Below are positions 58,387-64,000 of a DNA stretch of 64,000 nucleotides, one piece after another. The translations under genes were made by a program, and so were the position numbers. How positions within the stretch are numbered: position 1 is the first letter of the stretch; each line of letters opens with the position of its first letter. This DNA is from a virus. The DNA lies in IMG/VR virus record IMGVR_UViG_3300045918_000131, positions 30,249 to 94,248 of that record. One strand, given 5' to 3'. The notes below the pieces were generated by a model, which was given only the letters and a program-made list of their open reading frames with translations, was not told where the DNA came from and did not search any database.

Positions 58387-59436
58387 TTATACATTTCTCA
58401 TAACCAAAGCATCTGAATACTCTTTCCATTTGTGCGGAAAGCTCTTATACAAGTCTGCTACTTTAATTGCAGTTCTCAATGATGTTTCGCGAAGTTTAGG
58501 TTGATTGGCAAATAAGAAATCAATGATTTCATCTTGCTGACTTTGATCAAAGTTATAATCTGTAAATAACTCTCCGGAATTTGCAATTTGACGAATACGC
58601 AATAGTTTTTCACGTGTAGTGTCAAGTGTCAAATCTAAATAGTGGCAACGCGATTCAAGTGCAGTTAAATGATCTTTTAATGTTTTGGAACGAATATTCT
58701 CAAACTTGATGTTAGTAATAAAGATAATACTGCCTTTAAAATTAAAAGTTTCTGGAATACCGTCGCGCCGCAATGCGCTAGATTCACTGTTCCAACAAAT
58801 CTTTCGTGTCTTACTCGTATCCAATGCTGCCTTCAACAAGTTTAACGACAAGTCATCATAAAAAAGACCATCGGCGTCATCAAAAACCAGAACATTATCC
58901 TTATCACTGAATTGGTACAGTTTTTGATACAGGCCGATAGGTGTCATTGCACCTTTAATTACTTCAGAACGTATGCGGCGTCCGGCGATTTTATCAAATA
59001 ACGAAGCACGTTCTAACTCTTTCTCAACGCCGTATGATTTGCCTATTCCGGCCGCGCCCGTTACGATCATTGCACGTATTGACCCTTCACATGTTGCTCG
59101 TGTCATTTCATGTAATATGTCAAAACGATTTCCAATACGTTCCATAATTTGTTCATCGGTTTCTGTTGCAACTTTACTTGTCTCTGTTGTATCGTCGCTA
59201 GGAATAACACCTTGTGCTATAAAAGCCTCAACATCCGAAAATTCATAATCTGTGATATTATTTAACTTTACGCGGATGCTCGTCTTCTCGTCACCAAACA
59301 TATGAGCACCATTAACAGTAATGAACGCATCCTTGTCGCCATATTTAGAATACTGTTTTATTAAAGGGAATACTATATTTTTAATAGATTGCCCACGATA
59401 AACGCCGTTCTTAATATTAACATAAGTAGAACTCAT
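58387..59436 (-). CDS. AAA+ ATPase
   Basis: 349 residues. Walker A 'VTGAAGIGKSYGVEKEL' near 125, Walker B 'VLVFDDADGLFYDD' near 183, sensor 'GSIIFITNIKFENI' near 232, and 'ALESRCHYLDL' (SRC-like) near 262. N-terminal 90 residues are beta-rich. Role unclear; phage AAA+ proteins of this type may remodel nucleoprotein. Transcribed from early promoter copy 4. Confidence 0.82.
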   Translation of the reverse strand: MSSTYVNIKNGVYRGQSIKNIVFPLIKQYSKYGDKDAFITVNGAHMFGDEKTSIRVKLNNITDYEFSDVEAFIAQGVIPSDDTTETSKVATETDEQIMERIGNRFDILHEMTRATCEGSIRAMIVTGAAGIGKSYGVEKELERASLFDKIAGRRIRSEVIKGAMTPIGLYQKLYQFSDKDNVLVFDDADGLFYDDLSLNLLKAALDTSKTRKICWNSESSALRRDGIPETFNFKGSIIFITNIKFENIRSKTLKDHLTALESRCHYLDLTLDTTREKLLRIRQIANSGELFTDYNFDQSQQDEIIDFLFANQPKLRETSLRTAIKVADLYKSFPHKWKEYSDALVMRNV

Positions 59437-59472
59437 TTGTTACTCTCCCGTGTTATCTAATTTAATAAAGCT

Positions 59473-59500
59473 ATTATACACTATATAACCAAAAAGTCAA
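59473..59500 (-). promoter_or_regulatory. Early sigma-70 promoter, copy 4 of 5
   Basis: Minus strand TTGACT, 16 bases, TATAAT, 37 bases before the AAA+ ATG. Extended context partly diverged. Confidence 0.82.
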
Positions 59501-59532
59501 GAGCTATTTACCTAGATTTCAACCTCGTTTGC

Positions 59533-60039
59533 TCAAGATTGATCAAAACACTTATAGTGCGAATAATGTTTTACGGCAAATTCAATCCCTTGCGATTCTG
59601 CGTCTTTAAGAAAACACCGTTTAATATCTGCAATTTGGAACGCTTTAAATGCAGAAATAAAATCATCTACATTATCAAGGAACGTAATCTCATATTCCGA
59701 ACCGTAATTTCGTTCCATTTGTTGTTCTGTTTTTGACAATACATACTTCTTAATATTATCTTCATGTTTCCAAACAAAGCAAATACGTGGCTCGCCGTTT
59801 ACTACCGGAAAACAGATATCTCCATCATCTACAAGAGCATGATAAATTTGATGTAATAAGCTAGCAAAATTCTCTGCAGACCCCATGTATCCCCCATTGT
59901 CTGGAAAAATAGCATATGGGTTAGCATCAGTTTCGAGCAAAAAGTTTGTTATTGTTGTCATACTTTCGTCAGACCTGAAATGTTCAATTGAAGCTAACGA
60001 TTCGTTGAATATATTATGAAACTGCGTAATTCTTGTCAT
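59533..60039 (-). CDS. Unidentified early protein
   Basis: 168 residues, RBS AGAGAGG. 'HNIFNESLASIEHFRSDESM' helix, then 'DICFPVVNGEPRICFVWKHE' beta strands and a helical C-terminus. Directly behind early promoter copy 5. No domain recognised. Confidence 0.65.
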   Translation of the reverse strand: MTRITQFHNIFNESLASIEHFRSDESMTTITNFLLETDANPYAIFPDNGGYMGSAENFASLLHQIYHALVDDGDICFPVVNGEPRICFVWKHEDNIKKYVLSKTEQQMERNYGSEYEITFLDNVDDFISAFKAFQIADIKRCFLKDAESQGIEFAVKHYSHYKCFDQS

Positions 60040-60068
60040 CTTCTACACCTCTCTTATTTAATAAAGCT

Positions 60069-60097
60069 ATTATACGTAGTAATAACCAAAAGGTCAA
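60069..60097 (-). promoter_or_regulatory. Early sigma-70 promoter, copy 5 of 5
   Basis: Minus strand TTGACC, 17 bases, TATAAT with the shared flanks. The bases 60100-60253 downstream hold no obvious gene. Confidence 0.82.
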
Positions 60098-60253
60098 GAT
60101 CTTTATCCAAACGAATCAGAGCAAAGTTATAGTAGTTGTTACATAAACCTAAACGAAGAGCGTTCGTAGAACGTCATTATAACCATTAGATGTATAATCA
60201 ATAACTTACAATTTTAATTAACTACTTGATAATATTAGAGACTTGAATATATG

Positions 60254-60484
60254 TTAGTTTGAAGGATTATCTGCAGGCAATACTTCCCCCGGAAGTCGGT
60301 CAACATAATAATCTTTATCCTCGACTGCCACAATAGAGACCTGCTTCATTGTTTGCGGAAATTTCGCATGATCGCAATCACACTTGATTAATGTACATGC
60401 TGTTTCTTCTCCATTGGCTTTTCTATCTAACTTTGAGAGAAGCGAAAGCAAATTTCTACGACTTAGATATACTTTATTCATCAT
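60254..60484 (-). CDS. Small protein
   Basis: 76 residues. 'YLSRRNLLSLLSKLDRKANG' helix, 'ACTLIKCDCDHAKFPQ' Cys-His cluster, 'EDKDYYVDRLPGEVLP'. Start overlaps the stop of the 37-residue gene (TAATG). Similar small 'ASLL'-type proteins occur in many phages; no role known. Confidence 0.6.
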   Translation of the reverse strand: MMNKVYLSRRNLLSLLSKLDRKANGEETACTLIKCDCDHAKFPQTMKQVSIVAVEDKDYYVDRLPGEVLPADNPSN

Positions 60485-60597
60485 TAACAGTTCCTGTTAG
60501 TCATTGTCCGGCCCAATACAAAGCCCACTACTATGCTAAAAGATGAAAAAGTAAACATTGTATATAATAAGACCAAATCATTCATCATTTTTTCCAT
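60484..60597 (-). CDS. 37-residue membrane protein
   Basis: Starts MEKMMNDLVLLYTMFTF, one helix near 7-30, basic tail. Preceded by a short AAGGATGG RBS. Operon with the neighbours. No family recognised. Confidence 0.45.
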   Translation of the reverse strand: MEKMMNDLVLLYTMFTFSSFSIVVGFVLGRTMTNRNC

Positions 60598-60600
60598 CCT

Positions 60601-60771
60601 TTAAGAAAAATATGGAATATCCACATACTGACATTTAGGACAACACATAACTGCAATGCGACCTACATAGATTTCAATATCACAATTAGAAGCGTAGTTA
60701 TCTTTACCTCCAATAGTGAATTCTTCCATCTCATCGCATAAGTTTCCTTCGTCTGCGTTTGGACATTTCAC
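60601..60771 (-). CDS. Small Cys-rich protein
   Basis: 56 residues from GTG 60771, overlapping the previous stop (GTGA). 'KCPNADEGNLCDEM' and 'AVMCCPKCQYVDIPYFS' give several Cys that could bind zinc. The last 14 residues recur almost exactly at 62929-62985. Function unknown. Confidence 0.5.
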   Translation of the reverse strand: MKCPNADEGNLCDEMEEFTIGGKDNYASNCDIEIYVGRIAVMCCPKCQYVDIPYFS

Positions 60772-60887
60772 TGTTTTTCATCCTTTCTTAATTCTTTTAC
60801 CATGCTAAATGCGTGTCGAATACAATCATCTACTGTAAGATTTTGCTTTGTTTGGTCTAGGCTAGACACACTGTCTTTCATTTTCAT
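60768..60887 (-). CDS. Small protein, start uncertain
   Basis: 39 residues from MKMKDSVSSL; the frame is open further upstream ('RDENIAALIEFATEWLP') to the end of the 60934 gene but lacks a standard start there. A frame break between the two could have split a longer gene. Function unknown. Confidence 0.4.
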   Translation of the reverse strand: MKMKDSVSSLDQTKQNLTVDDCIRHAFSMVKELRKDEKQ

Positions 60888-60933
60888 ATGCGGTAGCCAC
60901 TCAGTCGCAAACTCAATTAAAGCCGCGATGTTT

Positions 60934-61236
60934 TCATCTCGACCCTTTCAGTGCTTCTTCGCACATTCTACGAATGGTAGATTTACTTTCATAGTCACAG
61001 TCAGACATAAAGTATATGCGTTCCAAGTGTTCTCGCAATCGGGCATTCTCTGCTTTTAATTCATCACTTTCCTGCATCAAGACTAAATTCTCAGAATCCA
61101 GTTTATTCATTTTAAAGGCGTACATTTCTTGCAGCGTATGGGCGAAGGCTCTTATCTCCTCTACAAATGTCTGAGTACTGTTTGTTTCGCACCGAATATC
61201 TATCCAAACTTTGTCTATCTCTTGGTCGTTCATCAT
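60934..61236 (-). CDS. Coiled-coil protein
   Basis: 100 residues; 'MYAFKMNKLDSENLVLMQES' and 'ELKAENARLREHLERIYFMS' form a leucine-zipper-like coil. RBS AAAGGGTG. No family recognised. Confidence 0.62.
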   Translation of the reverse strand: MMNDQEIDKVWIDIRCETNSTQTFVEEIRAFAHTLQEMYAFKMNKLDSENLVLMQESDELKAENARLREHLERIYFMSDCDYESKSTIRRMCEEALKGSR

Positions 61237-61376
61237 TCACCCTTTCATTCGCCGTATTCATATCCACTCATAATCATTTCTCCTTTAGTTAAATTATTTC
61301 GCTGCTAAACGGATTTGCTTCCGAAGCGTCTAGTGTTTTCTGATCGATCATTTATACGCGCCCGCTCAACTCTACG
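61237..61376. other. Spacer with small frames and an attC-like half-site
   Basis: 140 bases. Minus strand has an eight-codon frame after AAAGGAG and a 20-codon frame; both are too short to support. The right edge holds the half-site described at 61364. Confidence 0.5.
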
Positions 61377-61382
61377 TTAGAC
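61364..61382 (-). repeat. attC-like half-site 7
   Basis: Minus strand GTCTAACGTAGAGTTGAGC directly after the 61377 stop; shares the core and adjoining bases with half-sites 3, 4 and site 6. No clear matching right arm. Confidence 0.55.
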
Positions 61383-61619
61383 CACATTGGTTGCCATGCA
61401 CGCAAGCTCTTTCAGTTCTTCGTTGATTGTTTCCCTGTACAGAGGCCTCCGCGAGGCTATGCAGCATGTGTCCCTAAATTGCAAGTCAGCTATATGAATA
61501 ATCACCGATGCAACAAATCGCATCAATTCTGCGTTGTTAAACTGATAGCATTCCTCCCCATCTGCATCCTTGAAATATCCACATTCTTTTTTCGCGTTTT
61601 TGATTATGTGATCTTGCAT
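61377..61619 (-). CDS. Small protein in attC-like cassette
   Basis: 80 residues. 'AKKECGYFKDADGEECYQFN', 'FVASVIIHIADLQFRDTCCI'. Stop codon TAG lies inside the attC-like core, as in integron cassettes where the gene ends at the recombination site. Function unknown. Confidence 0.6.
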   Translation of the reverse strand: MQDHIIKNAKKECGYFKDADGEECYQFNNAELMRFVASVIIHIADLQFRDTCCIASRRPLYRETINEELKELACMATNVV

Positions 61620-61644
61620 GATCTTTACTCCGTAGTTAAGATTG

Positions 61645-61767
61645 GTCTAACCCGCCGTTCGAGTCGGACAGCCCGACATTTGCTTCTTTAACGCTTTCTG
61701 GTTTTTCCATGTTCATCGCTCCGTTTATAGTTCAGTGTTCGGGCTGCCGCTCAACTCGACGTTAGGC
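61645..61767 (-). repeat. attC-like site 6, complete
   Basis: Minus strand: GCCTAAC (left core) at 61761-61767, GTTAGAC (right core) at 61645-61651, with inner arms TCGAGT...AGCCCGA pairing over about 17 bases, and a 60-70 base loop. Cores and arm layout fit RYYYAAC/GTTRRRY. Directly follows the 61770 gene. Confidence 0.7.
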
Positions 61768-61769
61768 AA

Positions 61770-62024
61770 CTATGCCGTAGTTCCATAAAAATCAGCGAGC
61801 AATTTTGCTGTTTCATGGTTCCATACTGAGGCTATGTGTTTAACGTGGTCTCCGCCATGTCTGCCAATATGCAAAATGATGGTATGATCATTTGTGTAAT
61901 TTTTAACGAGCATGATGCAATCCTCAATTCCTTCTGGGTTGCGTACTTGTCCATACAGCATAGCTGGGTTGTCTTGATCTGGTATTTCATTGAAAGTTTT
62001 CGGGTAAAAGTTTACTATTTCCAT
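61770..62024 (-). CDS. Small protein in attC-like cassette
   Basis: 84 residues from MEIVNFYPKT (RBS GGAGAA). 'CIMLVKNYTNDHTIILHIGR' and 'ETAKLLADFYGTTA'. A compact alpha/beta peptide. Between sites 5 and 6. No family recognised. Confidence 0.58.
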   Translation of the reverse strand: MEIVNFYPKTFNEIPDQDNPAMLYGQVRNPEGIEDCIMLVKNYTNDHTIILHIGRHGGDHVKHIASVWNHETAKLLADFYGTTA

Positions 62025-62048
62025 GATGATTCTCCGTTGTAAAAAGTT

Positions 62049-62116
62049 GCCCAACCTAACAGTGAATAGGGACGGGCGAGAAGCCGCCCGCCCCTTACCT
62101 CTAAGATACGTTCGAC
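62049..62116 (-). repeat. attC-like site 5
   Basis: Minus strand: GTCGAAC, hairpin GGGCGGGCG/CGCCCGTCCC, then GTTAGGT and GTTGGGC. Left core deviates from the consensus at one position. Confidence 0.6.
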
Positions 62117-62391
62117 ACCTCAATTAGCACATCACCATGACATGCTTTGGGCGAGCAGAAGCAAATCAAATCTTTCCCGGCAAGTTCACGTTTGGCTTCT
62201 TCTATCAAGAGCGGCTGCGAAAGTAACCATTCCTTGTATTTCGCAATCACAAGTTCACGAGTACCATACTCGCTCATAGTAAATGGATTGCCCCACTTGC
62301 TTGGCCTGCCAATGTAAACTGCGCCTTTCGGCATCCCATCTCGATATTTATTTAGTACCTTTGGCATCAGGCATTTCTCAAAAGTGCTCAT
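62101..62391 (-). CDS. DUF4326-like protein
   Basis: 96 residues, RBS AGGAG. 'VYIGRPSKWGNPFTMSEYGT' and 'LAGKDLICFCSPKACHGDVL' are the DUF4326 signature (small proteins found in phages and mobile elements, with a C-x-C ... C-H site). Function unknown. The 3' end lies within site 5. Confidence 0.78.
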   Translation of the reverse strand: MSTFEKCLMPKVLNKYRDGMPKGAVYIGRPSKWGNPFTMSEYGTRELVIAKYKEWLLSQPLLIEEAKRELAGKDLICFCSPKACHGDVLIEVSNVS

Positions 62392-62425
62392 AAGTTCTCC
62401 TGTTTAATTAAAGTTCGTTCAGCTC

Positions 62426-62443
62426 CTCAACTCTACGTTAGCC
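62426..62443 (-). repeat. attC-like half-site 4
   Basis: Minus strand GGCTAACGTAGAGTTGAG after the 62445 stop. No matching right arm seen. Confidence 0.5.
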
Positions 62444-62444
62444 G

Positions 62445-62639
62445 TCACAGTGGCATCCCTGTTTCGTCGTCCACCAAATACCCAGAGCATTTTCTGTCGT
62501 GGTATCGTGGGTTTGTTGTTCCGCACTGATGGCAAGGTGGACGTTCTGTTGGCTGGTTCCACCCGCACGGGCAATCGTGATTCTCTCCGTCGCCGCCCTC
62601 TAAATAGTTTCCGCATTCTGGGCAATATAGTTTTTTCAT
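62445..62639 (-). CDS. Small zinc-ribbon protein in attC-like cassette
   Basis: 64 residues from MKKLYCPECG. Pairs 'CPECG', 'CPCGW', 'CHQCG' and a final Cys suggest two zinc ribbons. RBS weak. Lies between half-sites 3 and 4. Function unknown. Confidence 0.62.
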   Translation of the reverse strand: MKKLYCPECGNYLEGGDGENHDCPCGWNQPTERPPCHQCGTTNPRYHDRKCSGYLVDDETGMPL

Positions 62640-62649
62640 GTCTCGATCC

Positions 62650-62720
62650 GTAGTTAAAAGTCTGCTACCCGTCATTGCACGCGGACTGCCTACGGCAGCC
62701 GAGTTAACTCTACGTTAGGC
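62650..62720 (-). repeat. attC-like site 3
   Basis: Minus strand GCCTAACGTAGAGTTAACTC with a distant pairing arm (GACTTTTAACTAC) near 62651-62663. Gene stop TAA is inside the left core. The right core is not recognisable. Confidence 0.5.
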
Positions 62721-62915
62721 TTCAACATAGTTATATGACTCAGCATCAATTACACCTGCCGCATTCAATACTTTGTATTCCACCTTATCCATTTGCATTG
62801 TGTAAGGACGTGAAGATATCCCCCATGCTATTGCACACTTCGCTATATCAGCAAATGTAATTCCTCCACCATTTTCGTTTGATTCCCACCTAGCCTTAAA
62901 TTCTTGCTTATTCAT
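62715..62915 (-). CDS. Small protein in attC-like cassette
   Basis: 66 residues, RBS AAAGGGTG. 'QEFKARWESNENGGGITFAD' and 'DKVEYKVLNAAGVIDAESYN'. Resembles short phage proteins of unknown role. Stop codon lies inside the site-3 core. Confidence 0.58.
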   Translation of the reverse strand: MNKQEFKARWESNENGGGITFADIAKCAIAWGISSRPYTMQMDKVEYKVLNAAGVIDAESYNYVEA

Positions 62916-62928
62916 AATTCACCCTTTC

Positions 62929-62985
62929 TTAAACAAAATACGGAATATCTACATATTGGCATTTAGGGCAGCACATAACCCCCAT
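62929..62985 (-). pseudogene. Truncated copy of the Cys-rich gene end
   Basis: An 18-codon remnant 'MCCPKCQYVDIPYFV' matching the C-terminus of the 60601-60771 gene. Adjacent to attC-like site 2, so the junction may mark an insertion. Confidence 0.6.
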
Positions 62986-62990
62986 AGCGA

Positions 62991-63047
62991 TTTAGACGAC
63001 AGGTGCGATAAACGACAAACACACCTGACCTCTAAGATACGTTCGAC
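62991..63047 (-). repeat. attC-like site 2, degenerate
   Basis: Minus strand GTCGAAC...GTCTAAA, with an AGGTG/CACCT stem. Left-core and neighbouring bases are the same as in site 5 (ACGTATCTTAGAGGT). Confidence 0.45.
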
Positions 63048-63051
63048 CACA

Positions 63052-63228
63052 TCACAATTTGAAGTTTTTCGCCTTGTCGCGCTCTATGTTTTCGAGCAAT
63101 AGCCCACGTGCAACACGACGTGCAATATCCATTGATGTGCATGTCGCGATTTCTTTTCCGCGAGACTTGACCACGTATTTAATGCCTCCGGTTGTTTTGC
63201 AAAGGTATGTTGCCGCTTGATACTGCAT
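63052..63228 (-). CDS. Small basic protein
   Basis: 58 residues from MQYQAATYLCK with RBS CGGAGAT. 'GGIKYVVKSRGKEIATCTSM' beta hairpin then a basic helix. Chosen over the overlapping longer frame, which has no RBS. Function unknown. Confidence 0.55.
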   Translation of the reverse strand: MQYQAATYLCKTTGGIKYVVKSRGKEIATCTSMDIARRVARGLLLENIERDKAKNFKL

Positions 63229-63251
63229 TTCAATCTCCGATTAAAGTAGGG

Positions 63252-63315
63252 GTCGAACCAATCATTCAAGAGGGACGCTGTAAAAGCGCAGCGCCCCTTA
63301 ATTCAGACGTTAGGC
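63252..63315 (-). repeat. attC-like site 1, complete
   Basis: Minus strand GCCTAAC, inner arm TGAATTAAG, hairpin GGGCGCTGCGC/CAGCGTCCC, inner arm CTTGAATGATT, then GTTCGAC. Size (64 bases) and arms match classic integron attC sites closely. Confidence 0.72.
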
Positions 63316-63546
63316 ATCAGCCAAGTTGTAGTCACAAGGATCATCATAGTTATTTTTCGGTGCAATATTAATTTCTACGACGAGCTGGCGCACATTGCCC
63401 CAGCAAACACCCTCGACTCCTTCTGCCCATCCTTTGGCTGCATTATCCCGATATAGGTCAATCGCATTTTGTGCGCGTGTTTTCGCTTCGTCTTCCGTTG
63501 CGTGTAATTGGAAGCCATCATCTGGGTCGTAACTAAAAAATTTCAT
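63310..63546 (-). CDS. Small protein in attC-like cassette
   Basis: 78 residues from MKFFSYDPDD. 'FQLHATEDEAKTRAQNAIDL' and 'GNVRQLVVEINIAPKNNYDD' look like a small alpha/beta protein of a family common in phages. RBS GGAGGTG. Stop inside site 1. Confidence 0.62.
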   Translation of the reverse strand: MKFFSYDPDDGFQLHATEDEAKTRAQNAIDLYRDNAAKGWAEGVEGVCWGNVRQLVVEINIAPKNNYDDPCDYNLADA

Positions 63547-63910
63547 CATTCACCTCCTTCGGTTGTGTAGCAGCTAAAATAGATAATGCATTATTGGTAT
63601 GGTCGTTTATGTCACTCACCATCTCTGGTGAGAACTTATCACCCCAAACTGTATTCAGTACGACTAATATTTCTGAATTTTTTACCAAAGCCTCACGTAA
63701 CATCGCCACTTGTTCCTGTGACTCTGCAAGCTGGGTGCGGAGGGATTCGACCAGTCCGCATTCTTCTGGTGTATAAGCTGACGGAGCTTCCAACCTCTCA
63801 ATCATGATAGCCTGCTCGTAAACTATTCCTCCGAGTCGACGGACTTCTGCCGACATGTTCTCGTGTAGTTCCTTGACGTACTTATTAGACGGTTGTCTTA
63901 TCGGCTGCAT
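63533..63910 (-). CDS. Coiled-coil protein
   Basis: 125 residues. 'EVRRLGGIVYEQAIMIERLE' and 'LRTQLAESQEQVAMLREALV' form a heptad coil. RBS AGGAGAAT. Overlaps the next start by 14 bases. No further gene to the window end. Confidence 0.65.
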   Translation of the reverse strand: MQPIRQPSNKYVKELHENMSAEVRRLGGIVYEQAIMIERLEAPSAYTPEECGLVESLRTQLAESQEQVAMLREALVKNSEILVVLNTVWGDKFSPEMVSDINDHTNNALSILAATQPKEVNDEIF

Positions 63911-64000
63911 ATAATTCTCCTCGTAACCCTATCCTGCATCATTATATCTTACCTGACTATTAACACTACTTCACTTGTTTCCAGCAAGCCTTTGCATATA

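Noticed and set aside
63041-63260. Strings such as GGTTCGACCC looked like tRNA T-arms.
   Set aside because: Flanking bases do not form a T-stem or any other tRNA arm; they are part of attC-like sites.
63084-63269. 61-codon minus-strand frame overlapping site 1.
   Set aside because: No RBS; the 63052-63228 frame has one and ends at a natural spacing before site 2.

Overview
The window is a densely coded, AT-rich piece of a large tailed-phage genome related to the T4-like myoviruses. The T4 signatures are a gp44-type clamp-loader ATPase, a gp31-like co-chaperonin, NrdA/NrdB, a gp41-type helicase followed by a gp61-type primase, a UvsW-type helicase, and late-promoter octamers ending in ATAAATA ahead of virion genes. 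The host is probably Gram-negative: the phage carries a periplasmic D-Ala-D-Ala peptidase, a SleB-type hydrolase and a c-di-GMP enzyme. I see no tRNA, rRNA, CRISPR array or integrase.

Layout. 1-2.5 kb (+): replication and chaperone genes. 2.5-5.1 kb: small early genes on both strands driven by near-identical strong sigma-70 promoters, including a toxin-antitoxin-like pair. 5.1-6.6 kb (+): a CheY-like receiver and a P-loop kinase/GNAT fusion. 6.7-10 kb (-): metallopeptidase-like protein, cell-wall hydrolase, PAAR spike/M15 peptidase and virion proteins. 10-17 kb (-): glycosyltransferase, nrdB, nrdA broken by a split intein, a tail-fibre/pectate-lyase-like protein. 17-21.4 kb (-): nuclease, head-core-like and structural proteins. 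21.4-25.3 kb (-): a broken kinase, a PAS-PAS-GGDEF-EAL protein and an S11 peptidase. 25.5-45.1 kb (-): a 20-kb island of effector-like genes. 45-60 kb (-): helicase, primase, many small proteins, UvsW, a CYTH protein and an AAA+ ATPase. 60-64 kb (-): very small genes of higher GC, several followed by integron attC-like motifs.

Most notable: about twenty genes between 18 and 43 kb start with almost the same short peptide, M-R/K-A/I-x-E-F/L-I-x-E, followed by unrelated domains (ADP-ribosyltransferase-like, kinase, nucleotidyltransferase, ligase-like, GNAT, DnaJ-type zinc finger). The peptide resembles the T4 capsid-targeting sequence (CTS) of internal proteins and Alt, which the prohead protease cleaves after I/L-x-E. 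I infer an expanded set of capsid-packaged proteins injected with the DNA. A 1211-residue multidomain protein in the island carries the same motif internally, with 19 identical bases, so it may be a processed polyprotein. Three of these genes are broken by one in-frame stop each.

The other main observations are a split intein placed exactly at the catalytic cysteine of ribonucleotide reductase, a phage-borne c-di-GMP enzyme with intact motifs, a miniature DnaE-like protein, and the attC-like cassette region at the right end.
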